Assembly (NCBI GenBank): GCA_038319685.1
Contig: JBBQDN010000002.1
Coordinates: 138,614 to 202,613, forward strand
Length of the DNA stretch: 64,000 nucleotides
Direction of reading: 5' to 3'
Source of the DNA: UBA6022 sp038319685
GTDB lineage: Bacteria; Patescibacteriota; Saccharimonadia; Saccharimonadales; Saccharimonadaceae
The position numbers were made by a program, and so were the translations under genes. A model generated the notes under the pieces. It worked only from the letters and a program-made list of their open reading frames with translations, was not told where the DNA came from and ran no database searches. Of the stretch, positions 25,967-35,485 are shown one piece after another (within the stretch, counting starts at the first letter, position 1; every line of letters begins with the position of its first letter).

Positions 25967-26084
25967 CCCTTTTCCTCACATCCTCATTTACTATTTGTTT
26001 TGTGTAGTAACGATTTTAGTTTATCACGATACCGCTTATGGTTGTCAAGTATTTTTACACAAGTTTTCCACAGTTTTTCGACGA

Positions 26085-27005
26085 TTACTGTTCTTTGTAA
26101 TTATCGCGGTCTTTGAGCATCTTGTTACGAAGCGATACAATCTGGCTGCGTCGACCTAGCCAGTATGCCGGCACGAGGAGAATCAGCGCGATGAGCGCGG
26201 GTATCCACAGTACTGTTGTCGTCCCAGTAGCTGCAGGTTTCGTATCCGGTGTCGATGTGCCGTCAACCTTGCCGTTTGCCAGCGCAATAACCTGTAAAAA
26301 AGCGCTCACGCCGTTTGTGTCGGTTACTTTGATGTTCACTTGGTATATACCGGCTTTTTTGTAAACATGTGAAATAGTTACTAGTCCCGCAAGCGCCTGG
26401 CTTTTTAATTCGGTCGGTGATCCATCACCCCAGTCAATGCTAAATGCATAAGGCCCGGTACCTCCAGATAGTTGCAGTGGCCAGCCGAGTTCTGAACCTG
26501 CCGCTGCAGACCGTCGGCCATATGAACTGGTGAGTGTGATGAGTGCACCAAACGCCGTAAACCGTGTGTCAGTGTAGGTAACTGTGATGATATTTGACGT
26601 TGGCCCAGGCTGGTCAAGATCGTCATAAACGATAGCACTTAGTTCGTTAGTGCCGGCAAATAGACTCACCTGTACGCTAAAACTACCCCCTGTACACATA
26701 ACCGACCCCACCAACACTCCGTTATCGTATACCTGCACCAGAAGACCGTTTGGACATATCCCATTGACAGTTGTTGGTGATGTCGAAAACGATGCACTGT
26801 TTCCTGGTGTCGTAATAGTAGCGCCGACGGTTGGTGGCGGCTGTGTTTTGGTCGCTTCCAGCCCATATGATCCCGGTTTTGGGTCGGGCGTAGGAATCGG
26901 TGTCAAAGCCAAAACAGGACTGACGGAGACAAAAAGCGCCAACAGGCACACGCCGATCATCATCGGCAGTACCCACTGTGCGCTAAAACGAAATTTTTGT
27001 ACCAT
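26085..27005 (-). CDS. PKD-domain surface protein with C-terminal membrane anchor
   Basis: 306 residues. Signal peptide or anchor (about 8-32), a Pro-rich linker, a beta domain ('TVNGICPNGLLVQVYDNGVL'), then a PKD domain ('FSIDWGDGSPTELK' and 'ISHVYKKAGIYQVNIKVTD'). A C-terminal membrane helix ('VLWIPALIALILLVPAYWLG') and a basic tail finish it. PKD domains act as spacers or binding modules in surface proteins. The start at 27005 is chosen because TACAAT (27016-27021) lies 10 bases upstream. It stands between the two DUF916-like genes. Confidence 0.75.
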   Translation of the reverse strand: MVQKFRFSAQWVLPMMIGVCLLALFVSVSPVLALTPIPTPDPKPGSYGLEATKTQPPPTVGATITTPGNSASFSTSPTTVNGICPNGLLVQVYDNGVLVGSVMCTGGSFSVQVSLFAGTNELSAIVYDDLDQPGPTSNIITVTYTDTRFTAFGALITLTSSYGRRSAAAGSELGWPLQLSGGTGPYAFSIDWGDGSPTELKSQALAGLVTISHVYKKAGIYQVNIKVTDTNGVSAFLQVIALANGKVDGTSTPDTKPAATGTTTVLWIPALIALILLVPAYWLGRRSQIVSLRNKMLKDRDNYKEQ

Positions 27006-27054
27006 ACTTATGCTTATTGTAGCGTGCCTGTGCCGCATATAAAAGGGGTCAGTG

Positions 27055-28113
27055 TTATTTTAGACGTGATGACTTTTTAGACTGACTCGCACCAAGCTTG
27101 CGGCGTACGATACGGACTACCCGCCATACGGCATAGGTGATGATCAAAAGAACAATAATGAATACGAGTACAAACCACCATGGCAAATACCAGAACGATG
27201 CGTTGCTCACGATTTCCTGCGTATTATTACCATTTTGTCCATAAAATAAATTTAGTGTTGCACTGTAATATCCAGGCCATAGACCCGGTGAGGTACATTC
27301 TTTTGCCTGAGTCCTTGATCCATTAAAATCAACTGATTCTGACTTCAGGCTAATACATGTCGTATACGTTCTCGTTTGACCGATCAGGGCTAGAGACGCA
27401 TTTGGGTTGACGTCCGATATAACTCGTTCCCTGCCGAATATGTCTTTTAATGTAATACTGCCCACGGGGGCTTCAGTAACGTTTCCGTTGTTTTTAAGTG
27501 TGTATGCCATGTTTAGTGGTTCATCAGCAGTCATAAACACGTAATCTGCCTTTTTATCTTTGGTCGCACCGCCATACGCACCAAACCTATCAAGCTTGAG
27601 GTCTTCTTTGACCTCACCAGGAATTGACGCGAATACCAACGTCACACCTGATGCGTTCAAGCCGACATTACCACCCTGAGGAGCACCCGACGAATAGACA
27701 ATCGCGCTGTAGTAGCTACCAGCACCACGACCTACAGGGATCGAAACGCCCATGTCGATTGTTTTGCTGGTCTTTGGAGGGATAGTAACACTCGTAGGTA
27801 CAGTGAGGTATGGTTTCAGTGACCATGTTGTTTGTGGTGCATCTACAGCAAGTAATAGTTTTGGTGTCCCGCCATCGTCGGTATAAGTAAAGTCAATTAC
27901 ACGGAGACTGAGTTCAAGTGGTGCATCACTATCAAGATTACGAATTGTAAGCTTGTCTTTGATTGATTTACCTGCTTCGATAGTATAATTTTTCTTCGGT
28001 ACTATACTGAGTGATGCCGACGATTGAGCCGAGACTGACAATGCAGGTACGATGGATGCAGCGACAGCCAAAACCACAAAAGCGACCATAAAAATGCTTT
28101 TAAAGCGTTTCAT
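27055..28113 (-). CDS. DUF916-like (WxL-interacting) membrane-anchored surface protein, copy 2
   Basis: 352 residues: signal peptide (about 6-30), DUF916-type domain ('LSIVPKKNYTIEAGKSIKDK', 'IPVGRGAGSYYSAIVYS'), a second beta domain with two Cys, a membrane helix near 316-338 ('WFVLVFIIVLLIITYAVWRVV') and a Lys/Arg tail. The architecture matches copy 1 at 23699-24715, but the sequences have diverged. GAGGA precedes the ATG. The gene sits in the same orientation as the secreted proteins on both sides. Confidence 0.75.
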   Translation of the reverse strand: MKRFKSIFMVAFVVLAVAASIVPALSVSAQSSASLSIVPKKNYTIEAGKSIKDKLTIRNLDSDAPLELSLRVIDFTYTDDGGTPKLLLAVDAPQTTWSLKPYLTVPTSVTIPPKTSKTIDMGVSIPVGRGAGSYYSAIVYSSGAPQGGNVGLNASGVTLVFASIPGEVKEDLKLDRFGAYGGATKDKKADYVFMTADEPLNMAYTLKNNGNVTEAPVGSITLKDIFGRERVISDVNPNASLALIGQTRTYTTCISLKSESVDFNGSRTQAKECTSPGLWPGYYSATLNLFYGQNGNNTQEIVSNASFWYLPWWFVLVFIIVLLIITYAVWRVVRIVRRKLGASQSKKSSRLK

Positions 28114-28169
28114 TATTTCTCTCTTTCCTCACATATTACTTTACATTAAGTATAAGCAGTATTGTACCA

Positions 28170-29240
28170 CTAAAACCGCCCGCTGGCTATGTAGGTAATC
28201 GTTGTGGTATATACACCGGCACGTAAATCTGGACGTGAATTAACAATGTAACTAACGGTGAACTTTTTCATCAAACTCACGTTTGGCGAAAAGGCCACAA
28301 CGTCACCTGATACGTATTTATAGAGATTTGAGACACCATAATCAGGTGATGGAACCGCATTTGTCCATGTCCCTTCTGGGTCGCTCCCAACCGATGGTTC
28401 ACTATTTGCTACCAGGTTGAGGCCAAACTGATTATCACCTTGTTTGCTTGCGGTTGGCGTTGAGGGTGAGTCAATGACGTTCGTCCCGGCACTCATCGGT
28501 ATACCGTTTGCCGTAATTGCAAATCCTCCGCTGGCATTGGTACCAACTGCCATTTGCGACTGGGCGAGTAGCGTAGATTTCGGGTTTAATTGCCCCATGT
28601 CAGTATAATTGTTTTCATTCGTGTTCGTACAGTTGTCGGCTACCTGTTCAGCAACACAAAATATAAGCATTGGCGGAACCTGTGTTTCAAGTACGACTCC
28701 CTCCGTTACTTCGCCTTTTACTGACCCAAAATCAATCTGGGATCCCGTCGCGTCGGGTGTCTGAAAAGTCTGTAAGCGAATCGAAAACGACTGACTCGTG
28801 TCGGTTGGGTTGACAATGTTATCAAGCGTGTACGACGACCCACTCGCGAGAACCATGCTCGGCGGACGCGTTAGTACGATATGATTTGATGATTTGGATA
28901 AAATCGAATAACCCGTTTCGCCCAGTTGATTGGTTAATGCTGTATTAGATACATCAAGGCCGGGTGGCGTCACGCAAGGATTGTATGGAATTGGGTCGAC
29001 ACAAAACAACATGTCAACTGATCCAATCGTCTGTGGACTCATATAACGAAACGACACTACATATAACGTCCTTGCGCCCGGAACGCTACTATTCATGTAC
29101 AGACTGCGTTCCTGAAGGCGCATAGCTGATACGGGCGCAACGAAGATTATTAGCGCCAAACCTAAAGATAGTAGTGGTTCAAACCACATGTGATGCCATA
29201 TATAGAGATGCGCATGAAACCTAAACAACTTATGCTGCAT
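28170..29240 (-). CDS. Secreted surface protein, VLETM / PAGxY family, copy 2
   Basis: 356 residues with an N-terminal signal segment (about 15-38, 'FEPLLSLGLALIIFVAPVSA'). Family marks: 'RSLYMNSSVPGA' at the mature start, 'GVVLETQVPPMLIFC', 'VGTNASGGFAITANG' and the end 'LRAGVYTTTITYIASGRF'. The start at 29240 is set by a TACAAT hexamer exactly 7 bases upstream; an ATG 9 bases earlier overlaps that hexamer. It is a partner of the adjacent DUF916-like proteins by context. Confidence 0.7.
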   Translation of the reverse strand: MQHKLFRFHAHLYIWHHMWFEPLLSLGLALIIFVAPVSAMRLQERSLYMNSSVPGARTLYVVSFRYMSPQTIGSVDMLFCVDPIPYNPCVTPPGLDVSNTALTNQLGETGYSILSKSSNHIVLTRPPSMVLASGSSYTLDNIVNPTDTSQSFSIRLQTFQTPDATGSQIDFGSVKGEVTEGVVLETQVPPMLIFCVAEQVADNCTNTNENNYTDMGQLNPKSTLLAQSQMAVGTNASGGFAITANGIPMSAGTNVIDSPSTPTASKQGDNQFGLNLVANSEPSVGSDPEGTWTNAVPSPDYGVSNLYKYVSGDVVAFSPNVSLMKKFTVSYIVNSRPDLRAGVYTTTITYIASGRF

Positions 29241-29247
29241 ACTTATC

Positions 29248-29253
29248 ATTGTA
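29248..29253 (-). promoter_or_regulatory. -10 hexamer TACAAT for leaderless surface-protein gene
   Basis: TACAAT on the minus strand, 7 bases before the ATG at 29240. Confidence 0.55.
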
Positions 29254-29293
29254 CTAAAGAATGAGTATTATGCGTAGCGGCTAGGCAGGCATT

Positions 29294-29325
29294 AAAACAA
29301 CCGACCCTGTCGGATCGGTTGTTTT
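29294..29325 (-). terminator. Terminator after the 29362-30969 gene
   Basis: Stem AAAACAACCGA/TCGGTTGTTTT with a 10-base loop and flanking A/T runs. Confidence 0.85.
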
Positions 29326-29361
29326 TGTCATACCATGAGCTTTACATATACAAGCGAAGGC

Positions 29362-30969
29362 TTAGTACTGTGGAGCTGCAAGGTAGTTAATCTTGGTTGT
29401 GTAAACACCAGCTGGGGTGTCCGCACCGATGTTTGCGACGTAGCGCATCTTGGCTGTTGCACAGCTAATGACTTGGTCATTTTGCTGAGCGATAGGCACT
29501 GGAACGGTCAGGCTTGACTTCTGGAAGGCAAACTTTGCTGTTCCTGGGCTACCACCAGTACCAAGCGTACCTGTGCCTTCGTTGTACTCAGCGCTAATTG
29601 GCTGAGCTGGGAGTGTACTGATATCATAGATACCGGTAGTTTGTGTACTTAGCGTTCGGAAAGGAAAACTTCGTGGGGTTTTATAACGAAGTGGTTGAGC
29701 AGATACAAGTGTTGTAAATGCAGGATCGAATGTGTCTGAACCGGCATCAACAAACGCAAGTCCGAATTGTTCAGTACCTGGTGTGTTGATTGCTTTGCTT
29801 GCACCGACTTCGGCAATTTCATCACCAACAGTGTTTGCAAGTGTATTACCTGAGTAGTACACTGTTGCGCCACCAGATGAGTTGGATGACAGACGCCAGT
29901 ATGAGTTAACATCCCATGCTCGGTCTGTTTCAAGTGAGTATTCTGCACTTGGGTTACCGAGGTTTAATCGGTTACCATTTGGTGAACGGATAGGGTCACA
30001 GGTTCCGTGAACGGAACTGACACCTTCACAGTCAGGAGTAGAAATTGCATCTACAAAGGCACAGTCAATGACCTTTGAGTCACGGTTTTTTGTCCCAACA
30101 GAGAATGACATTGTTTCCAAAACCTTTGTGGTAATGTGAATCGAGTCAGTCATCACGTTGGCAACAGTAACACCACCATCAAGGTTGTAAACACTACCCG
30201 GTATGTGGTTGCCAGTCGTAACGGTATTGTATGTATTCAATTTTACAAAGAATGCGCCACTACCTGGGTTGGTAATGTAGTTACTTGTCGATGCTTTAAA
30301 TACAATTTGAATTTGATCACCGACAACTGGAGTAAGTCCAGTGCTATTTACTAAAGTGATAAAGTTTTTCTTGCCCGTCAAAGGATCTGCGTGAGCAGTA
30401 TCTTCAACATTAGTCGTGGTCATTGTCCAGCCGGCGCCGTCAGGAACGCCGTTCTTTAATACCTGGAACTGGCCTGCGCCTGCGCCCTGTGTAAAGCTAC
30501 CGACAACTTCAAGGTCACTTTTGCCCGCAGCGTGTGCTGTAGGATCTGTATTGGCGACACGAGTTGAGTCGGCTGTACTACCGTCGTTGTTAGGGTCAGC
30601 GTCACCAGGGTTATCACCAGGCGCCTTACAAAGACCCGCGGCGTTCACGCAATACTGTAGGGTAAATGCTTTTATATCTTTACCGGTGACAGTACTGTCG
30701 GTACTTACTTTGAAACTAAATGTTTCACCAGTTTTCTTACCATTTGGACCAGATCCTGCTGGTGAGTAAATCGTTTCAGCGTTACCAGCACCGTCGGTGT
30801 CGGTAAAACCAGGCGCAGAACTACTTAGTAGTAGTGAGCGTTCGGTTAATGGGTTCAGCGAGTCCGCGAATACGCTGGCTGCTGGGATGACAGTTGCTGC
30901 AAAAATTGCAACTGCAGCACCGAGCATCGAGCCACGTTGAACGATTGACTTGAGTCTATATGTACTCAT
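29362..30969 (-). CDS. Secreted surface protein, VLETM / PAGxY family, copy 3 (largest)
   Basis: 535 residues: signal peptide (about 12-36, 'MLGAAVAIFAATVIPAASVF'), then 'LTERSLLLSSSAPG', a long polar beta region, 'KVLETMSFSVGTKN', 'WRLSSNSSGGATVYYSG' and the end 'TPAGVYTTKINYLAAPQY'. It has the same plan as copies 1, 2 and 4 with an enlarged N-terminal half. The start at 30969 has GGA 6 bases upstream; the frame extends 75 bases further without support. It is probably abundant at the surface (own terminator, plain secretion signal), but that is inference. Confidence 0.7.
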   Translation of the reverse strand: MSTYRLKSIVQRGSMLGAAVAIFAATVIPAASVFADSLNPLTERSLLLSSSAPGFTDTDGAGNAETIYSPAGSGPNGKKTGETFSFKVSTDSTVTGKDIKAFTLQYCVNAAGLCKAPGDNPGDADPNNDGSTADSTRVANTDPTAHAAGKSDLEVVGSFTQGAGAGQFQVLKNGVPDGAGWTMTTTNVEDTAHADPLTGKKNFITLVNSTGLTPVVGDQIQIVFKASTSNYITNPGSGAFFVKLNTYNTVTTGNHIPGSVYNLDGGVTVANVMTDSIHITTKVLETMSFSVGTKNRDSKVIDCAFVDAISTPDCEGVSSVHGTCDPIRSPNGNRLNLGNPSAEYSLETDRAWDVNSYWRLSSNSSGGATVYYSGNTLANTVGDEIAEVGASKAINTPGTEQFGLAFVDAGSDTFDPAFTTLVSAQPLRYKTPRSFPFRTLSTQTTGIYDISTLPAQPISAEYNEGTGTLGTGGSPGTAKFAFQKSSLTVPVPIAQQNDQVISCATAKMRYVANIGADTPAGVYTTKINYLAAPQY

Positions 30970-31183
30970 GTATTTCCTTTTGTTTTTTTTAGATTTATAT
31001 TTTTGTTCCCTTATTTCAGGGGGGTACGTCGTGTATTTTAGCATTAGTGGTTTCAGGGTGCAATAGATTTTTAAACATTTCGTAGATATCCACAGGTTTT
31101 ATACAATTTCGACGCATAAATATGGCGTAAGAGCCGTCAATTCTGCCACTTTCATAGTATTGCTGCTATACTATGAGCAAATT

Positions 31184-31753
31184 ATGAAACATCACATCCA
31201 GGCCATAAAAACCTACATCATAGCTAACAAAATAGAATTCATTATCGGCATGTCAGTTGTCACAGCTGCGCTAATTGTTGTTGTTGCAATTGCACTATTT
31301 GCCGTGAACAGTGCCCCAAAAATCGCCTACCAACCAGCCAGCGCTTGCGATCTGTTTAGCCCCGCAAAGGCAAAAGAATTGCTCGGCAACAAGGCCCTTA
31401 ACAGCAGCATGAATAGTCCTGTTATATTGAAAAATACCGCTAGTAGTAAATGTGGCTACACCGACGGTAACCCTGACACAAACAATATGATTGTTGCAGC
31501 AATTATTGTCCGTTCTGGTATTAACGACGCAGGGATACAGCAAAATAAAACCGAATTTACCTCCGGAAAGCCAACTAAAAATGTTGAAATCGTCAATGGC
31601 CTGGGTGATAACGCGTATTTTAACGAGGAACTGGGCCAGCTCAACATCCTCAGTGGTCACGAATGGATTATTCTAAGTTTCGGTGTTGGATCGGCACCCG
31701 GAACAAATACTGTCGACAAGTCGATTGAATTAGCCCACAAAGTGCTCCGCTGA
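31184..31753 (+). CDS. Membrane-anchored extracytoplasmic protein (189 aa)
   Basis: One membrane helix near residues 20-44 ('IGMSVVTAALIVVVAIALFAV') followed by a compact domain that begins 'ACDLFSPAKAKELLGN' and includes 'SSKCGYTDGNP'. Two Cys could pair. The layout resembles DUF3558-type lipoproteins or domains of monoderm bacteria, but no lipobox is present. TATACT lies 11 bases before the ATG at 31184. It is opposite in strand to the surface cluster around it. Confidence 0.6.
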   Translation: MKHHIQAIKTYIIANKIEFIIGMSVVTAALIVVVAIALFAVNSAPKIAYQPASACDLFSPAKAKELLGNKALNSSMNSPVILKNTASSKCGYTDGNPDTNNMIVAAIIVRSGINDAGIQQNKTEFTSGKPTKNVEIVNGLGDNAYFNEELGQLNILSGHEWIILSFGVGSAPGTNTVDKSIELAHKVLR

Positions 31754-31772
31754 GATTCATCACGACTACGTT

Positions 31773-32513
31773 TTAGTACACTGGAATTACGACAGCCGAA
31801 AAGTCACTCGAAAAATGACCAGCGGGTGTCGCATTAGAAATATTAACGATCATACTTATGGTGTAATCAGTACGTCCCGATTCGGTATTACTTCGCGCAA
31901 CGACATCGCCACTTGTATATTTAAATAGGTCTGGCGTATGGTAATCATCCGCGACAAACCCAAAACTGGTTTGACCTGATGGTAACTGAACCGGGGCAGA
32001 TCCAACGTTCGGGGTTGTATTCGCAGCGGCATTGATTGCAAACTGTTCCGTACCTGGAGTTGCTGCAGTTGGCGTAGCTGGCGTAGATAGTGTATGGGTA
32101 CCATATCTTGGCGGGTCACCAACAATTTGCAAAATATAGCCACCACTCAAATAGTTACGAATTTGCACGACCATTGTTTTCGTTGCAGTGGTTTCGGTCG
32201 TTAATACACCAAGGTTTGATTCACCCTGATTTACGATCACTTCAAGGAGCGGTTCGCCGTCGACGACAGACCCAAAAGTCGCCGTCCCACCGTTACTTTT
32301 ACTACTCCCAGCCGTCATGTCACCAATCGAAGCTCTGGCGCAGTATTGACCCGAACAACTTTGCTGCGAGGATCCAGAATTAAACTCTGACTCAGTCACC
32401 TGGTAATTTGTCGAGTTCGACGTTTCTGCAAATGCCGTACCCGCCGTGACACTCATAATAAATGCTACGAATAGCAGAGGTTTTGAATAGTCCCACAGTC
32501 TCCATTTTTGCAT
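31773..32513 (-). CDS. Secreted surface protein, VLETM / PAGxY family, copy 4 (shortest)
   Basis: 246 residues with a clear signal peptide ('LLFVAFIMSVTAGTAFAE'). The central motif is weaker ('GEPLLEVIVNQ'), but 'YLSGGYILQIVGDPP' and the end 'ATPAGHFSSDFSAVVIPVY' keep the family plan. Ser/Asn-rich N-terminus with two close Cys ('QQSCSGQYCAR'). The start at 32513 is chosen because it gives the signal peptide, and TATACT lies 10 bases upstream. The long frame to 32747 is not used. Confidence 0.65.
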   Translation of the reverse strand: MQKWRLWDYSKPLLFVAFIMSVTAGTAFAETSNSTNYQVTESEFNSGSSQQSCSGQYCARASIGDMTAGSSKSNGGTATFGSVVDGEPLLEVIVNQGESNLGVLTTETTATKTMVVQIRNYLSGGYILQIVGDPPRYGTHTLSTPATPTAATPGTEQFAINAAANTTPNVGSAPVQLPSGQTSFGFVADDYHTPDLFKYTSGDVVARSNTESGRTDYTISMIVNISNATPAGHFSSDFSAVVIPVY

Positions 32514-32621
32514 AAGCCTTATGAGTATATTATCCCTTACGGCTAGTAAAAATACAACTAGCGTATAGGCAGTAAGTATAGTATGCTGTAGGTAAGCATA
32601 ACCGCAAAAAAATAAACAACT

Positions 32622-33635
32622 ATGGAACCTGACAAAAACACCCCACCAACCACCGAAAGCCAGCCCCCGAAGGACGACGGCCAGCATGCGCCTACTGATG
32701 CTCTCAGTCGAACACCTGACGATCTGGAAAAGGAACAGTCTGAGCAAGCTCCTGCTATAGACCCTAACACACCGGTGGTAAAAAAGATTTCACCGTTTAA
32801 AAAGTTCTTTCGCAAAGTGAACCTTTATTTTTTGATCTTTATGTTATTAGTGATAGTTGCTGGCGTTATAACGGCAGTAAATTACCTAAACAGCCAAAAA
32901 GCAGCGCCCGAGCCGAGCATCGCGACCCAAGCGCTCACAGAGGCTGCTTTGAAACAACTCGCAAATAACGATGCGACGGTCGGTAACACGTCACAAACCT
33001 TGACTATCCAGGGGAATGCGATCATTGCCGGCCAAACGCTTCTTCGCGGCAATCTTAACGTGGCGGGTAATATTCAAAGTGGTGGTAGTATCCAGGGGCC
33101 CAGCCTCACTATTTCGGGCCAATCGAACCTTGGTGCGACTCAGATTAATAGTCTACAGGTCGCTACTAACACCGCCGTTCAGGGTAGTACTACTTTACGT
33201 GACCTAAACGTTGCCGGGACATCATCGTTTAGCGGGCCGATGACCGCTTCGCAAATTACCGTGACACGACTAATTCTCAGTGGTAATGCCGTCCTTCAAG
33301 TACCAAATCACATCAGTTTCACGGGTCCGACACCAGGCCGTACAGTTAACTCCAGTATCGTTGGCAGCGGTGGATCTGTGTCGATTAGTGGATCAGACAC
33401 CGCAGGTGTTATCAATATAAATACTGGTGGCAGCCCGCAACCTGGCTGTTTTGCGCGCATCAACTTCCAACAAGCTTTTACAAACCAGCCACACGTCATT
33501 GTCAGCCCAGTTAGCATAGGCGCGGGACAAACCATGTACTACGTTGATCGTGATAAAAATGGCTTTAGTATTTGCACAGCCAACGCTGCACCTGCTAACC
33601 AGGTCTTTGCGTTCGATTACTTCGTCACAAACTAA
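32622..33635 (+). CDS. Single-pass membrane protein with extracellular beta-helix and lectin-like end
   Basis: 337 residues. A Pro/Asp/Glu-rich disordered cytoplasmic part (1-55) and a membrane helix (about 67-88, 'LYFLIFMLLVIVAGVITAV') come first. A repetitive region follows ('IQGNAIIAGQTLLRGNLNVA...'), in which short strands recur at about 18 residues, as in a bactofilin-like or tail-fibre beta helix. The last 70 residues ('GCFARINFQQAFTNQPHVIV') form a compact beta domain resembling phage-tail or H-type lectin ends. It lies convergent to the F1-like ATPase operon. An adhesin role is likely. Confidence 0.6.
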   Translation: MEPDKNTPPTTESQPPKDDGQHAPTDALSRTPDDLEKEQSEQAPAIDPNTPVVKKISPFKKFFRKVNLYFLIFMLLVIVAGVITAVNYLNSQKAAPEPSIATQALTEAALKQLANNDATVGNTSQTLTIQGNAIIAGQTLLRGNLNVAGNIQSGGSIQGPSLTISGQSNLGATQINSLQVATNTAVQGSTTLRDLNVAGTSSFSGPMTASQITVTRLILSGNAVLQVPNHISFTGPTPGRTVNSSIVGSGGSVSISGSDTAGVININTGGSPQPGCFARINFQQAFTNQPHVIVSPVSIGAGQTMYYVDRDKNGFSICTANAAPANQVFAFDYFVTN

Positions 33636-33688
33636 AAGTACCGTTATGGAATATCCCGATATGATCCCGTACTGCCAGCCGTTATGTC

Positions 33689-34003
33689 CTAGACATCAAC
33701 AAAAACAACAACGCGATCAGCTTTGACGTGCATCAAAGCTCGGTGAATCTTTATCGTCTTTTGTTCACCCTCGACTGGAATAATCGTCAAGTTGCACGGC
33801 ACAAGCATACATAAAAACTGGTGGTGGTGTGGTAAAATGTCGAACGGACCAGTTGCGTTTTCGGCGGTCACGCTAAATGCCTCGCCTTCAAAATACACCT
33901 GAAATGGCGCATAGACCTTGACCGCCATGGTAGGCTTGCCACCGCGGGCCTTCGTAGGCTGTTCTGACGTATGTGCCTCTGGGGTGGCTGCTTCGTCTGC
34001 CAC
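33689..34003 (-). CDS. atpC: F1-like ATPase epsilon subunit (beta domain only)
   Basis: 104 residues. After a 28-residue polar leader comes an epsilon-type beta sandwich: 'MAVKVYAPFQVYFEGEAFSV', 'GPFDILPHHHQFLCMLVP' and 'KIHRALMHVKADRVVVFVDV'. The two C-terminal helices that regulate ATP hydrolysis in normal epsilon subunits are missing. GTG start with AGGAG 8 bases upstream, overlapping the end of the beta gene context. It is the last gene of the seven-gene operon. Being short and late, it fits a central-stalk cap without the inhibitory arm. Confidence 0.75.
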   Translation of the reverse strand: MADEAATPEAHTSEQPTKARGGKPTMAVKVYAPFQVYFEGEAFSVTAENATGPFDILPHHHQFLCMLVPCNLTIIPVEGEQKTIKIHRALMHVKADRVVVFVDV

Positions 34004-35485
34004 TTACTTTTCTCCTGGCTTAGTTTCGGCAACGACGGGCAGTGAAACTGTCTCGGTATCCGCCGGTTTACTATCATTGGACTGTACTTCTGGAGCCACA
34101 ACCGGCTGAACATCTCCGGCTGCGTCGCCTGGTTTAGTTTTATCTGCACTTTTGCCGATGATAGCCTCGACGCCATCAAGCGTTTGATCACGGGTCATGT
34201 GCTCACCTGGCACGCCGGTTACTTTTTCCATCACATTAAAGCGTTGTTTGAAAAATTCAATTAACTGCTTTGCTTTGTTGTAGTCGTCGCGGTCCTCGGT
34301 TGATAATTCTGATTCACCAATGATGGCAATGATTCCTTTGAGCGATTCGTATTTTTGCAGTACTGCGGTTGCCCTGGTAGCAAGTTCATAGTGACGCTCG
34401 CCCACGACTTCTGGAGTTAGCAGGCTCGACTTTGACGCAAGAATATCTACCGCTGGACGAATACCTTGTGCTGCAACGGCACGTGACAAGACAATTGTCG
34501 AGTCAAGTTCATGCTGAATCATTTGCACCGCTGGGTCCGAAAGGTCGTCGGCAGGTACGTAGATTGTCTGTAGCGCGGTAATCGAACCGTTCGCATTGGT
34601 CGACAGGCGGTCCTGGAATGTTTTGATATCAGAAAAGACTGTTGGCTGATAGCCACCCTCGGCAGGTGTCTGGTCAATGATGGTCGACACTTCGTTTTTT
34701 GCTTGAATATAGCGGTACATATTGTCGGCAAATAGCAGGACATCCTTTTTCAAATCGTCGCGGAAATACTCGGCAAGCGTAATCGCACTGAGGCCAATCA
34801 GACTACGCTGGACGGGATTTTCATTCATCTGACCAAAGAACATAGCCGTTGTTTTGAGGAGGTCATTATCGTCAAGCGTTTTGTAAAGTTCATGACCTTC
34901 GCGAATACGCTCACCAATACCGGCAAACATGCTGATCGCGCCCGAACCAACTGCAACGTTGTTGATGATTTCCATTGTAAGGACCGTTTTACCCACACCG
35001 GCACCACCCACAATACCAATTTTGCGACCTTTGACGAATGGGGTAAAAAAATCGAGCACCTTAAGTCCTGTTTCGAGTACCTCATCAGAACGGTTTTCCA
35101 GGCTTGTTTCGGTAAAAGCTGGCGAGAAAATTTGGCGCTTGACCATTTTATCGAGCACTGCCTGATCCAGCTGTGGCTTGCCATCGATCGGACGCCCCAT
35201 GGCGTCCCACACGCGGCCAATCATTTCTTCGCCCACAGGAATTTCAAGGCTATGCCCGCTCCTACTTACCGATTCACCTTTTTGAATACTATAATCACCA
35301 CCGATATTCAAACAGACCGCCGTATCACCGTGCATTAAACTACTGACCAGAAGCGGTGACTTTTTATCGTTATCGACGTACAGCATTTCATTGAGGTCTG
35401 GCATGCCTTCATCAAACTGGACCTTAATAACCAAGCCCTTTAAAGTACGGACGACACCTTTTTTATATACTGTTTGTTCGTTCAT
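34004..35485 (-). CDS. atpD: F1-like ATPase beta subunit
   Basis: 493 residues. Walker A is 'GGAGVGKTVLTMEI', the catalytic Glu is in 'GIGERIREGHELY', Walker B ends in 'LLFADNMYRYIQ', and the family signature is 'PAVDILASKS'. The lever loop reads 'ESELSTED', close to DELSEED. So ATP hydrolysis looks possible. Departures from normal AtpD: 'DQTPAEGGYQPT' instead of the usual PSAVGYQPT, and a 45-residue Pro/Asp/Glu tail in place of the usual C-terminal end. The ATG overlaps the gamma stop by one base, with GGAGG before it. Confidence 0.9.
   Translation of the reverse strand: MNEQTVYKKGVVRTLKGLVIKVQFDEGMPDLNEMLYVDNDKKSPLLVSSLMHGDTAVCLNIGGDYSIQKGESVSRSGHSLEIPVGEEMIGRVWDAMGRPIDGKPQLDQAVLDKMVKRQIFSPAFTETSLENRSDEVLETGLKVLDFFTPFVKGRKIGIVGGAGVGKTVLTMEIINNVAVGSGAISMFAGIGERIREGHELYKTLDDNDLLKTTAMFFGQMNENPVQRSLIGLSAITLAEYFRDDLKKDVLLFADNMYRYIQAKNEVSTIIDQTPAEGGYQPTVFSDIKTFQDRLSTNANGSITALQTIYVPADDLSDPAVQMIQHELDSTIVLSRAVAAQGIRPAVDILASKSSLLTPEVVGERHYELATRATAVLQKYESLKGIIAIIGESELSTEDRDDYNKAKQLIEFFKQRFNVMEKVTGVPGEHMTRDQTLDGVEAIIGKSADKTKPGDAAGDVQPVVAPEVQSNDSKPADTETVSLPVVAETKPGEK

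Noticed and set aside
32514..32747. N-terminal extension of the shortest VLETM-family protein
   Set aside because: It crosses a TATACT promoter and adds a non-signal sequence before a perfect signal peptide starting at 32513.
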